Shown here one piece after another: positions 10,901-22,560 of a stretch of DNA of 64,000 nt (positions are counted from its first letter, which is position 1; the number at the start of each line of letters is the position of its first letter). A model generated the notes under the pieces. That model was given only the letters and a program-made list of their open reading frames with translations, did no database searches and was not told where the DNA came from. Both the position numbers and the translations under genes were made by a program. This stretch comes from Terfezia claveryi (lineage: Eukaryota > Ascomycota > Pezizomycetes > Pezizales > Pezizaceae). The stretch covers positions 62,001-126,000 of the forward strand of contig WHUX01000051.1 of NCBI GenBank assembly GCA_015179025.1, written 5' to 3'.

Positions 10901-13117
10901 GTACTCTCCCGCCAATACTACCGACTGAGGTTCCTTCTGCGCAGGCACATGGGCACCAGCACCGGGATCAGCACCAGCATCAGCAGCATAAACTGACCGC
11001 GAGGTGTGAGATTAGGGAGATATTGGTGGCGAACTTGGGAGATGAGGTTTCAAAGGAGCCGTGGTTGATTGTGAGTTTCCTACCTCGGCGCAATTCTTAC
11101 TTTTAAGGTATATATACTGATTCTGCAAGACACGAACAATGGACGACAACATCATCTTCTACAAACCGTACCTTTCTCTCCTCCAACCTCCCAACATTTC
11201 TGACCCCACCTCCACCCCCTCTACCTCCCCCAGCAGAACCCTCCGCTTCCTGAAAATCATAAACCCCCGCTACCCCACCCCTGCAATCTCGCCCTCTGAC
11301 CTGCCCCGTGCGGGCGTCCGCTACCGCCCGATGCTCGCCATCCCAGATCTCGGTGGCTACTCAGCCGTATTCCTCCCCGGAAACTCCCCCTCCTTCATCA
11401 TCAAAACGAGCAAATCAATCCCCCGCGTGCACCCCTTATCCGGAACTGCCGTGCGGTCACTATCGTCCTTCCATACGCGTAGCGCGGAGAGAGGGTTTGT
11501 ATATGTGGACTGCGAAGGAGCGGTGAGGGTTTGTCTGCTACCGACAGATTTTGGGTTTGATAATTGCTGGAGCGCGAAGAGGATTGTATTGGGGGAGGAG
11601 ACGAATTCTTTGGCGTATTATCCAGGGACGGGCAGTTATGTGGTTAGTTGTCTTAAACCGGTACCGTTTGAGATTGGTGAGGATACTCCTTCTGGGATGC
11701 AGGGCGTGGAGCAGCAAAATCAGCCGATAGATATTCCGACTCCGACGGGGAATGGAGTTAAGGTGGGAGAGCTGGCGCCCATGACGATGACGGGTAGTAT
11801 TAAACTCATCTCCCCCATCAGCTGGACCGTCGTCGATACCTATGACCTCGGCAAATATGAAGTCCCGCTCGTCATAAAAACCGTCGAACTTGAGATCTCC
11901 GAGCAAACAAAAGAGCGGAAACAACTCGTTGCTATCGGGACAGGAATTTTCAGAGGCGAAGACGTAGCAGCTAGAGGCTGTATCTACGTATTTGAAGTCA
12001 TTGAGGTCGTCCCTGAGCCGGGGAAACCCGAGACGAATAGGAAGTTTAAGCTGGTAGTGAGAGAGGATGTGAAAGGGACGGTCAGTGCGCTGTGTGGGGT
12101 TAACGGCTTTTTATTAGCGGCCCAGGGGCAGAAGGTTATGGTTAGGGGACTTAAGGAAGATCAGAGCTTGTTGCCAGTGGCATTTATGGATATGAATATG
12201 TTTGTCACCGTGGCGAAAGGATTGAATGGGTTGGTGCTGTTTGGGGATTTTATGAAGAGTGTCAGCTTTGTGGGGTTTTCGGTAAGTGCAATATCCGAGG
12301 TTTGAGGTGGTGGTGAGAGTTGCTGATTGTTTTTTTTGGGGGAGCAGGAGGAGCCGTTTAAGATGACGATGTTTGGAAAGGATGTACAGAGGTTGGATGT
12401 CGTTGCGGCGGACTTTTTGCCGGATGGGAATCAGTTGTTGTTTGTGGTTGCCGATGCGGAAAGTAATATCCACATATTACAGTATGATCCTGAGCGTACG
12501 TACTACCTATTTTTTACTGCCCCATCCTCCTCCCTTCCTATTTCTCACGACCCTTAATAACATTTCTGGTCTATGTAGACCCTAAATCCCTCGCCGGGCA
12601 ACGCCTCATCCGCCGCGCCGAATTCCACGCTGGCCACGAAATCCGCACAGTCACCATGCTCCCCCGGACACCCAGCCAGTTCGATCTTCACCCCCACTAC
12701 CACCCCCACCATCCCCACCACCAGCATCCCTCCTCCCCCACCAACCCCTCTCAACTACAAATACAACAATCCTACCTTACCCTCCTCTCTACCCTCACTG
12801 GCTCCCTCGCCGTAATCTCCTCCCTCCCAGAGCCCCTCTACCGCCGGCTCAACATCATCCAAAATCAGCTCATATCTTCGGAGGAACACCCGTGTGGTTT
12901 GAACCCTAAGGGGTATAGAACTGCGGTGCTGCAGGGCGGGAGAGCGCAGAGTAGTGAGTTGCTGAGGGGGGTGCTAGATGGAGGTTTCTTGGGGAGGAGA
13001 TGGGCGGGCTTAGGGGAGGGGAGGAAGGGTGAGGTAGGGGGGAAGGCGGGGAGTGAGAGGGGGAGGGTGGGAGGGGAGGTTTGGAGTGGGGGGGAGGGGG
13101 GGCTGGGGTATTTGTAG
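7985..13117 (+). CDS. CFT1: Cft1, CPSF160 subunit of cleavage/polyadenylation factor
   Basis: Model: exons 7985-10232, 10394-10581, about 10656-10784, 10849-11070, 11130-12281, 12348-12495 and 12579-13117; 1541 residues, with phases consistent at every junction. Cft1 is the large beta-propeller scaffold that helps read the poly(A) signal and hold the cleavage machinery. The N-terminus ([18 protein letters not shown], then [15 protein letters not shown]) is diagnostic. The spliced join YDC+[10 protein letters not shown] and the later block [17 protein letters not shown] also match the family. The C-terminal CPSF_A domain runs from about [20 protein letters not shown] to [17 protein letters not shown] charged acidic insert follows residue 215. 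The start of exon 3 could be 10656 or 10665 (both in frame). A His/Gln-rich insert sits in exon 4. DNMT5 converges from the other side. Confidence 0.9.
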
Positions 13118-13656
13118 AAATATTGAGTTTTTTTCTTTCTTTTGTGTGTATGTATGATTGGGTTCTTAGATGACGATTTTTGTTTTTTTGTTGGCTTTTT
13201 TTTTTGTATGGTCTGTATAGTTTGGCTTTGGTTAGTGAGAAATACCAACCATCCCGGTCTGATTACTATACCTTATATGTTTACAGTAACATGTCTTTTA
13301 ATTTCGATCCCAGCCGCGATATTCTGCGAGAAATTTGATTCTGACGGGAGTATAACGCTTACGGACTTCACTTGTAGTGACCAAATCCCGAATAACCGAT
13401 TTCGGTTACCCTGAATTGCCAAATGATATGTATTTAGAGATAGTAATTAGCCTAAAACTACCGACTGCCTTAGTTTACGACGTGGAGTGAGACGGACCCG
13501 ATCCCTCATCTTAAAAGACTCGGTACACCCTCGCGAAGTCCCCGTCATAAATATGTCTCCTCCTCCGCGCCCTAACCGGCCCTCCCCGGTACGTTTAGTT
13601 GATTGTAAGAATCTGATAAGGGAACAGGTAACGTTTATTTTTTTAATTTTAATTTT
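13118..13656. other. Spacer after CFT1
   Basis: This 539-bp stretch contains the CFT1 3' UTR (T-rich, 13120-13210) and then unassigned sequence. No frame is convincing. Confidence 0.4.
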
Positions 13657-14334
13657 ATGTTTATCCGCGGAAGCCGATTAGTTGTTTCAAAAATACAGAA
13701 CATGGCAGCGGTTAATATCATCAACCAGCTCAACCAAATTCAAGAACAAATGCGTGGAATGGAGCAGAGCATCCAACAACAAAATGGGTCAAATGGAGCA
13801 GAGAATCCTTGGAAAGCTACCGGTATCACGATTGTGTGTGTAGACAGATTTCATTATTTTCAAAGAATTGAACTGAATGCTGACATTAGAATAAAAAAAT
13901 CTCGCCCGAGCTATTTAGTTCACAAATTTCTCATGAGATGGCATCAATTGGAACCATTATACAGCATAGAGAATGAGCTGATTGAGGGTTTTTCTGCGAT
14001 TAATGGCTTAGATGGTGTGAGTGAAGCCTGACCCCGTAGATATTGAACTCTAAGTTTAGATGCGAATCTAACCGAGCTTAAGGAAAAGCTCGGAATCCCT
14101 TGCTTTGATTGTTTCTGGCCTTAGCTAATGAAGATGATTAAAAATAAGGGATACGCTGAAGGGGACCTTGAACTTTTTGGCAGGAAAAATAGATTCGGAC
14201 ATGCTGCCTTCAATTGGCAAGGCGAAGGTCGTGAAGCTGCGAGCAAATCCCAACTCTCACGAATGATGGTGGGCGAAAACAGCATGCTGCTGATTAGGGG
14301 GCCATTGTGTCATTACTGTAATTTTATTGCGTGA
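13657..14334 (+). pseudogene. Degenerate small fungal protein gene, unrecognised
   Basis: I do not recognise this gene with certainty. From 13702 the frame reads MAAVNIINQLNQIQEQMRGM, a short amphipathic/coiled-coil start, then a block containing HQLEPLYSIENELIEGF, and stops at 14031. In another frame 14058-14095 reads DANLTELKEKLGIPCFDC, followed by a stop and more degraded coding-like sequence to 14334. The order (coiled coil, then PLYS..GF, then a leucine-rich LKEKLGI segment) resembles small proteins of unknown function that are multicopy in Pezizomycotina; that link is from memory and weak. An intron from about 13821 to 13887 could remove part of the middle. The stops and frame changes indicate decay. 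Confidence 0.3.
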
Positions 14335-15533
14335 GGCAGAAGTTGATGCCCCAACTCTATATGTGAGACGCAGAGAAACCCCCCTTACTGTATGTATGGG
14401 GAAATGTGAGCTCCTTTTTTTTTTTTTTTTTGAATACTCATATTAGGTTTATGCCTCTGTTCACTTACAACTTAGCTAGTAATCAACTCTACTAAAATCG
14501 TACCAAAGTGTCTTATAACACATTCGGGGGATCCTCCATTGAAAACTGACTCTCACCGCCGATCCCCCCAAAACTATGCAAAACATTTGAAAACAAGTTC
14601 CTCTACGATGGAATAGTTCTATATCAGACTTTGACCTCGACAAGCTTCGCTCCGTACCAAGTACCTACTCCACACAACCACAGGCTTAGACGAACTTACC
14701 CTGAATCTCTAAAACAGGAACAGTATTAATAATCCATACTCACAGCTATTCCGCAATACAATTTCCCGACCCCCCAAGAATATGCATTCAACTTATTCCG
14801 AGGAAACCTCGTTTACACCTCAGTCATGTGCTTGTGCGTTAGTTGTAATTTCATTAGAAATGTTAGGAGTTTGTAGCTGATATCGCCTATACGGGGAGTG
14901 TAGATGTGTTGCTGCAGGTTCAGGGTAACCCAGTCTTGATTATTCAGATGCATAAATGTAACTAGGCAGCCTTACCTCTTATGTAGAGCACCTTTTTCGC
15001 CCTCGGTGTGTGCTCTAAGTTCATGGTAAACTCTACATGCTTCCTCCATTCATATACTCATACTTTTTAGTGATTCATAACACCTTAATACCCCTAGGTC
15101 GCACTGTACCATCCATCGCCAGGAGTTCCTGTAAATAGGTTTAAGGTTCATTGCTATCACTGAGTAGCTACGGTAAAGGGGATTCAGATTCTCGTAATTA
15201 TGAAGGAATACTTGCGATCGTTGTTATTGGTATCGATATCGGTATCGGGTATTGCAAAGCATGTAGCAAATAACCAACTAAGCTAAACCTAAAACTAAAA
15301 CTAAATATCCTAGTGATTAAGTATATAACCAGGCCATTTCATGTCTCATTACTTCGTTCCAATTTTCTTCCCAATCACATGACTATTATCTCCCTAAAAA
15401 CCCAATAAAAATCAAAACCAAAGGAAAAAACCTCATGATCAAAACCCCCATCCGACCAAAGATATAAATCCGTACGTAAACATCCACAAAAATATCACTA
15501 TAACCCACAGAACAAAAAAAACTCAAACCTCAA
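14335..15533. other. Gene-free spacer / DNMT5 3' region
   Basis: About 1.2 kb of AT-rich sequence with a poly-T run near 14420 and a small GGTATCGATATCGGTATCGG repeat near 15228. No reading frame is supported. The last few hundred bases are the likely 3' UTR of the methyltransferase gene that ends at 15534. Confidence 0.5.
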
Positions 15534-18500
15534 TTAGATCTTATACCCCTCCAACCCCGTAACCTTCCTCGCACTCCTCTCCTCCCAAATCTCCACATCA
15601 ATCGAATTCATGGTCAAAAACCTCCAAATATGCACTGTCTTCATCTGCCCATACCTTCTGACTCTCCCAATCGCCTGTGTCTCGCACGCGTTGTATTCGT
15701 ATTGTGACGACGTGAGGAGGGGCGAGAGGAAGATTGCGTGATTTGAGTTGGTGAGATTTCTATAACCCCAATAACTCATTAGTCACAACATAATAAACAA
15801 TCAATCTTGGGGCATACGTACGCTCCAGACGCAGATTCATCCATTACGTTAAGTAGCAACACACGCTCAGATTTCGGTCCGGTGGCGGGTGATTGTTGGA
15901 ATGCCTCGAGTGCCTTTGACTTGGAATTGGCGGTACCTTTAATCTGAAGGTGGCGAACGTCATGGGCATCAAGCGCCTCGCTAACCTTCTGCATCAAATC
16001 CGGAAACTGCACAAACACCAACACTTTTTCCTCAACCGGCAACTCTTCCTTAATAAGCTTCACCACCTTCTCCAACTTGATGCCCCACCTCCTCCCCACT
16101 CCATCCCTCTCATCCTCCACGCCCAAACTATCCCCCTTAACCACATTCAAAATCCTCGCCGCAGCCTCGCAGCCAGGGGAAATACACTCCTCCTTCTGCG
16201 CAGATGAGATTAGGCAATCATAACACCCCATATGCCCGCAGCTGCTGAGTACGGCTATGTCGGAGGCAGGGAGGTTTGTGCGGGAGCAGCCAGGGCAGGA
16301 GACATGGGTTTGGGTATGTGTAAGGATGGATTGTTGCAGGTCGCGAACGAGCTTGAAGTATCGAAGGGAGCGGACTCGCCCAACCATTTCTTTCTGCAGA
16401 CGCTTGACATTGTGCGTGTTGTCGCGGAGGAGTTGGAGTTTTTCGTCGCGGGTCTTTGGGATAAGAGGCTCGTCGGGGAAGTCGCTGGTGGGGGAGGCGT
16501 CGTCGTCGAGGTCGTCGGAATCACCTTCGTCCGAGTCATCACCGCGAGCCTTTCTCCGCTTCTTTGGTTTTGGCTTTTTGGCGGAGGATTTGCCCTTGGA
16601 TTTTGAGGTGGTGGAGGTAGATGAGTCTTTGTTGAACCAAAAGTACTTATTCACCGTGACACCACTTTCTTCAAGGCTCTTCTTCAACACCTCCGTCGCA
16701 CCAGTCTTTCCCCGAGCAACATCAATCAATCCCTTCATATGCCTACTCGCATCTCCATCCCCCACGCCCTTCTCCCTCGTAACCCGCACATACGTGCCAA
16801 AAAACGTCTCATCCGCCGCCGTCAACCCACCAATCGAATTCTGCAGGTCAAACTGCGCCTTCAACTTCCCTCTCAACTCATCCATCAGGCTCGCCAATCC
16901 CTTGGTCCGATCTCGCACAATTACCTCACATGCACGCAATGCATTCTCCTGGTCTTTCTCCGTGATGTCTAGGTCAAAATGCGAGCTGCGTTTTAATAGC
17001 GCTTCCTCTGCGCTCGCAGATTCTCCGAGCGACTCCTGCAGGCGCTTCTCACGGTCATTTCCACTCTTGACCTTACCCTTTTTGATATTCATATCCAGCG
17101 CCTGTAGATGGTGTTCGAGCTCGAGGTAAATTGCTCTCTCCGCAGCAGGGAGGTGGATCGGAACGATATGCTCCTCAAATGGAATCTCATCAATCTCAGC
17201 GATATTCTGCCTAACGAATTGATTCAGGAATATCTGCGCAACGGCGTGTCGACGTTCATGCCATGCCGGACTGCGAACTTCCCTGAAGGAATTGAATTTT
17301 TCCACTGCAGTCTTCTCCTTCTCGATTTTCTTCATATTCTCCCGTTTAACTGCAGCACCGTCGTCGATACCCAAATGAATTCCAAGGAAGACAGAAATAG
17401 TCTTCACATCCGCAAAATCGTCGAGGGGAGGCGTACCGGAGAGAACCCATTTATAGGTACTTCTAAGACTAGTAATCCCCGAATGAATTTGTCCCTTGAG
17501 GTAGGTATACTCATCGACAACGAGCCTATTAAAGTGAAAGATATCCAACGGTGGAGCCTGCATATTCTTCCAATCCCTCTTAACCGTGCCGCTGCGGAGT
17601 TTCCACGGATCGCCAGCTTCCACTCCACGAGTAGATGCCTTAGACGCTCCCGCACCACCAGCCTTCTTCCCCTTCTTCACCACAACACCGTCGCTAGACT
17701 CTTCTATGAATTCAGCCTCCATGCTCTCATCATCGTCACTCTCCTCCCGCTTTCTCTTTGGAGAAGGTTTCTTCTTTTTGCCAGCGGCCCCAGGGGCGGC
17801 TTTAACTCCAATCGACTGAGCAGATTCCTGCGCCTCTCTATACGCCGCGCCCTTCAACCTCTTGCCTTGGATAAACGCCTCCTCTGCCTCTTCCTTCATT
17901 CTCTGCCTAGCAGAATCAATCAACTCCGTTACAGCCTCAGCTCCGTTATCCTTCAGCTCGTCGACATGCCCACGCAGTTTCCCGAGCGCCACCTTCAGCC
18001 AGGCATTAAACCTCCTTCCATCTCCGCTCGGCGGAGAACTTGCTCCCGCGAACCCAGCCAGGTTGGCAAGATACTTGTCGCTCTTGAACAACCCGCACGC
18101 AACGACAATGATATCCGCGCGCATGATATCGTTCACACTCAGCTGGTTCAAGTGGAGCTGAGACTGAATCCTGATGACTCTATACTTCGACCCAGTGAAT
18201 TTCGTAATCTCCGATGGCCACTGGTTCGTTAAATGCGGCGGGACAACAATCAACGTCGCCTTCACTGGGATACAACCAACATTCGGCGACTGGATCTTCG
18301 AAACTCGATTCCGGGAGGCGTCAATGAGTCCTAATGTGATGGCGGTCTTTCCGTATCCGACTTCATCCGCGAGGACGCCACCCTTGACATACAGCGGCCT
18401 CTCTGCTTTCCCTTCCGCCTTCCACCCTAGATGCCGGAGCTCCGCCTCTGCGATTTCTTCCTCAATGAATGGTGGCGCCTCGTCGGATTCCTGCGCAAGC

Positions 18501-21500
18501 ATCCAAGTCAATGACCTAAGTTGCTCTGGACGGAGAGGAATGACAAAGTTCGGAGGTTGTTTTGCGGACTTATCCTTCTTGTTGCTAGTCAACTTGAATC
18601 TCGGCAAGACCAGTTTCAGCGGCGGTGTATAATCTGTCGTCATCCTCCAGGAGAGAATTGGCTTCTCATCACGATTCTCATGCGGGAGGCGAGAAAGCGC
18701 ACGGTGAACAAGCGAGGCTATGTTCAATCCAATCCTGAGATGTCCCATACCAGTGGCTTCATCGAGCCTCAACTGAGTAATGAACGGCGAAGGGCGATTC
18801 TTGAGTGCCGTTTCATACGGACCAGCCTGCTTGGCGTCTTCAATAGGAACGACTTTCTTCCCGACCAGCACCCACTTCAATTCCGGATCACTAGGGGCGC
18901 ACCTCTCGCAGTTGCTGTGATCCTCTGGCAGCGCAAGGTCGTTCCATCGAGAAAGCTGATCCAGGGATTTAATCCTCTCGGTAAGCCACGCAAGACACTC
19001 ATACGTCCCCCTCTCATGGATCTTATCCACTTCCCCCCAATATCCCTCTGGCCAGACTTTCTCCGCTTGCCCTTCAAGTGGGACCTTGACGACCAACACC
19101 GCCTGTGCAGTTCTGCAAGAGTCATTGCTAGCTTCCACCTTCAACGGCAGCTCGGGCATCGCAAACGTCGCTTCATGGTCCTTGACAGTCTCGAGTGTTG
19201 GTGAGACGAGCTTCGCCGAGGAAATAGGTCTCCACTCCCCCTCCACAAAACACTTTACCTTCTTACCCTGCGAGCTCGAGCTCTGTCTCCACGCCGTATC
19301 CAACTTCGCCACCAGCGGCCTCTCCTCACCGATCGCATACCGCTTCGTATAAGAGCTAAACACAAATGGATCGTCCTTTGGTCCACCACACCTCGTTGGA
19401 TCCAAAAAGAAAAACAACGGAGCAATATCCTCCCCTTCCTCCCCATCTTTCTTGTGCAACGCCGCACTTGCAGTCCCACATTTATCGAATAGCGTATACG
19501 TGCCAGAGATATCCCGATCAAGCTTCTTCCTATCGTCCTCATCAACCGTGATTTTGAGCTTCGACCACACCTTTTTATCCGCCCACTGTGGCTCCTGGAG
19601 TCCCAACTGCGCCTCCCAGGATGGAACTAGCTCTCCTTCACCCTTGATATCTACATCGAATGCGTTCGTGCCAGGCAAAGAAATCTCCCAGTTCCCATCA
19701 ACCAACCCCTTTGCGTTCTTGGCGTCCTTCCCGACCCTCATGCGTGCGAAGTACTGTGCTAAGAGCTTCCTCGATGGGGCATTAGCAGGATCGGTTTCAT
19801 CCGGCTTGGCATATAACCTCCACTCTGGCTGCTTGGGGTCTAAATGGAGCTCCAACCTCGCGCTAGGGGCTTCATATGTAGCAGACCACATTTCCTGACG
19901 CTTCAAGCTTCTGAAGCGGAGTTCCCCCGCGAGGGCGTTTGTGACGCCAGTTTTCCAGATGGCCCAATGTTTATCGTTGACTTGAATGGACACCCGTTTC
20001 CTCAGTTCCTCCAGGCCACCGCCGTCGATTCCGCCGAGTTTCAATCTCATGGGGAGTGCACGCTTGAGGAGCTTTGCGAATGCAGAAGGGACAATGCGGG
20101 AGTCTATTCCGGCGTAAGGAACGTAGTTGTGTTCTGGCCTTCCACCGCATTTCTCGCAGCTGGGGAAGCCGCAGTCGAGACAGATGTTGAGTTTGTTCGA
20201 CGTCATTTGCTCTCGTCCTTCGCACTGGCATAATCTCCTGCTCCTCTGTGCACCGTCGAGAATCTCCTTCAACGGCACATTCTCTGTAGTGAATAAATCC
20301 AACGCAGACTCAACGAGTTGCTCATCCCCGCTGACCCTATAAGAGATATCCTCAACCGTCTCATCGACATCCATTTCCACGGCTTCTCCTTGCTCAAGAT
20401 GTTTCTTTGCCAGCACCAGTGCGGAAAGAATCGCCGTCCCAACGACAGTAGTAGACATTGCATTCCCAGCCAAATCGGCAAGCTGATCCTCCGTTTCCTT
20501 TGTCAAGAGCAACTCATTAATCGGCAGACCCTGCATCGACAACGCCTCCAACCCAACCATCGGACCCCCGCGATTCGTCAAATATGGAATCATAGTCGGC
20601 GTTAGACAAGGACAAATTCCCGGTTTCCCAGTACTTGAATTCCTATCCACATTCTGAGACAGATTCCAGACTTGTGTTTTGAAGCTCGTATCAATCCCCG
20701 CTTTGGCAGCCTTGATGAACAGGATATCCATAAGATCCAGAACTCGCTCTACTTGTGCAAGGCCCCAGTCCCCCCACGCAAAATCAGGAAGCTTGCATAG
20801 CCCTGCTTCCTGCCAAAATGTAAGGGGGCGTTTATTCCCCAACCGCTCCTCCAGGCGCATCTTCTGATGCCGAGTTTCGCAACGTGTCCAATCCACCGTT
20901 CTCCCTTTCGTCGCTGCAGATCTGTCGCTCTTGATTAGATTCTGCCTCGCTTGGTGAATCCGGGGATCATCCCCCGGGAGCAAGAACGATTCAAGAGAAC
21001 AATTGGCCGGTCTAGCCAAATCTTTCATTGCGGAGCCCCACATCCGGGGGATATTACTCGCCTTGACATCCAAACACATCATGTAACCCCTCTGTCTCGT
21101 ATGTGGAATATAGTAATGCTTCGTATCCAACCGCTCAAAATGTGCGCTATAACCCTTTGCCTGGAATTTCTCCGCCATGCGCGGCCATGGTCCATTACAT
21201 ACGTTTTCCAAAATGACGACTGGAGGACGGGTTTTAGTCACCCAGTCCAACATACCTGCGAAGGTCCTCCCCGACTCTCCCCCGGCGTCAAGGTCGAGCT
21301 TCTTATTGTTAAGATTAGAGTAATCGACGCACGAGGTACCGGCAATTAGCACATCGACGTTCCCAGGGACAGGGACTTTTGCGCCGTAGGCGGTTGTTGC
21401 TTCGTCGTCTCCTAGCTCACAGACATCGCGAAAGAGGAGGGGAGGTTGGAAATTCCGCTCGATGTAAGCCTGTTTAAACGGCTCAATTTCACAACTGAAT

Positions 21501-22560
21501 ACATGCTCCACGTCGAAATTCTTGCCGTAGATCTTCTTGATTGCGCGAGATATCAGGCCTAATGCGAGCAATGGGGACTCTGTGCCGGAACACATTGTCG
21601 CTACCCTAAGCTTACGCTTGCCGAGATGCTCCGCTAGGTCTTGGACCTGTGGAAGGGATTTGACAATATCCTCAAACATGAGCCCGATGTCATGGATGGG
21701 AGGGAGGTTATCAGCTGTCTTATGCTGCGCGGCATTTGGCAGGAGTAGGGAATTAGGTAGGGTAGTTTGCTTGGCTGGTTTTGCTGCCGCTTTCTTCGGT
21801 TTGGATTTATATTTAGGTTTAGGTGCGTCATCGAGCTCTTCCTCGTCAGAGCCAAGTTCGAGAGCTTCGAGATCGGGCTCGGAGACGTCGGAGGCGGCGG
21901 CATCGGATGGGAGTTCGTGGTCGGAGACGACATCGTCGTCGGAGGCCGGGGGGGCGTAGTCTTCGTCCGCAGAGTCGGATTCAGAGCCGGAGCGCTTCCG
22001 ACCGCGAGGTGCGCTGCTGCTGGTGCGAGAAGTGGCCTTTGAGGCGGCAGTTGAAGTGGAGAAGTGTTTCGAGGTTGTTGAGGCTCCTGTTCCCCGAGGG
22101 GCGGCTCTGCCTTTCCTCCCAGACCCAGAGGCACCAGTGGCAGTAAAGATCTTTGATCCCCCAGCAGGAGTCCCGGGGGTCTTGAAGAAATTCATCATGG
22201 ATAATTGCTTCGTCTTTGGCGGGACCACGACGCTCTTGGTGAAGGGTGTTTGTTTGGGGACTATATCAATTGTCAGCGTTTGACCAACCCTCCCCTTACT
22301 AAGCAATAGTAGAACGTACTTTCAACAGCTACCATAAACATCTTCCCGTCCTCACCTCTGTCCCTTCCTGGATCGCTTGCTAACTCCTTTCCAGGAGTCT
22401 TGACTGAAGCTCCTTCCTCCGCAGCGGCGGCGTCGAGCATCTCCATGTCCTCATCTTCACCTTGTCCTGCCCTCTGAGCATCTTTAACTTCTTTGATGTC
22501 ACTCATGACTAAATCGTCGTCGTCGTCGTCGTCTAACACAGCAGTTCTACGTCGAGACAT
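15534..22560 (-). CDS. DNMT5: DNMT5-type DNA cytosine-5 methyltransferase/SNF2 ATPase
   Basis: Model on the minus strand: exons 22560-22320, 22260-15822 and 15759-15534; 2301 residues. DNMT5 enzymes copy CpG methylation onto hemimethylated DNA using ATP. Order of parts: acidic leader; PIP-box-like QLSMMNFF (residues 99-106); methyltransferase with motif I CSGTESPLLALG (about 304), catalytic Cys391 in GTSCVDYS, ENV at 432, RQR at 469 and motif X GNAMSTTVVG near 679; a Cys cluster CLDCGFPSCEKC (about 774-785); an SNF2 ATPase with Walker A DEVGYGKT (about 1379), DEYT in place of DEAH and SGTPPLDDF; a RING of the form CPGC..CGHMGCYDC; and the helicase C-lobe. Splicing rebuilds ESASGANLTNSNHA and the QAIGRVRRYGQ arginine-finger motif across the last intron. 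I see no chromodomain. Confidence 0.93.
22184..22207 (-). other. PIP box-like motif in DNMT5 (QLSMMNFF)
   Basis: Residues 99-106 of the DNMT5 model read Q-L-S-M-M-N-F-F. This fits the PCNA-interacting peptide consensus Q-x-x-(I/L/M)-x-x-(F/Y)-(F/Y) at every fixed position. It lies in a basic, Ser/Pro-rich, probably disordered stretch ahead of the methyltransferase domain, preceded by PPKTK and followed by KTPGTP, the usual setting for such motifs. Binding itself is inference. Confidence 0.6.

Noticed and set aside
17108..18232. 374-residue plus-strand frame
   Set aside because: Antisense to the SNF2 part of DNMT5, whose sense strand has clear motifs.
22320..22560. Chromodomain at the DNMT5 N-terminus, as in some relatives
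   Set aside because: The N-terminal 290 residues are acidic or basic low-complexity; no aromatic-cage pattern is visible.
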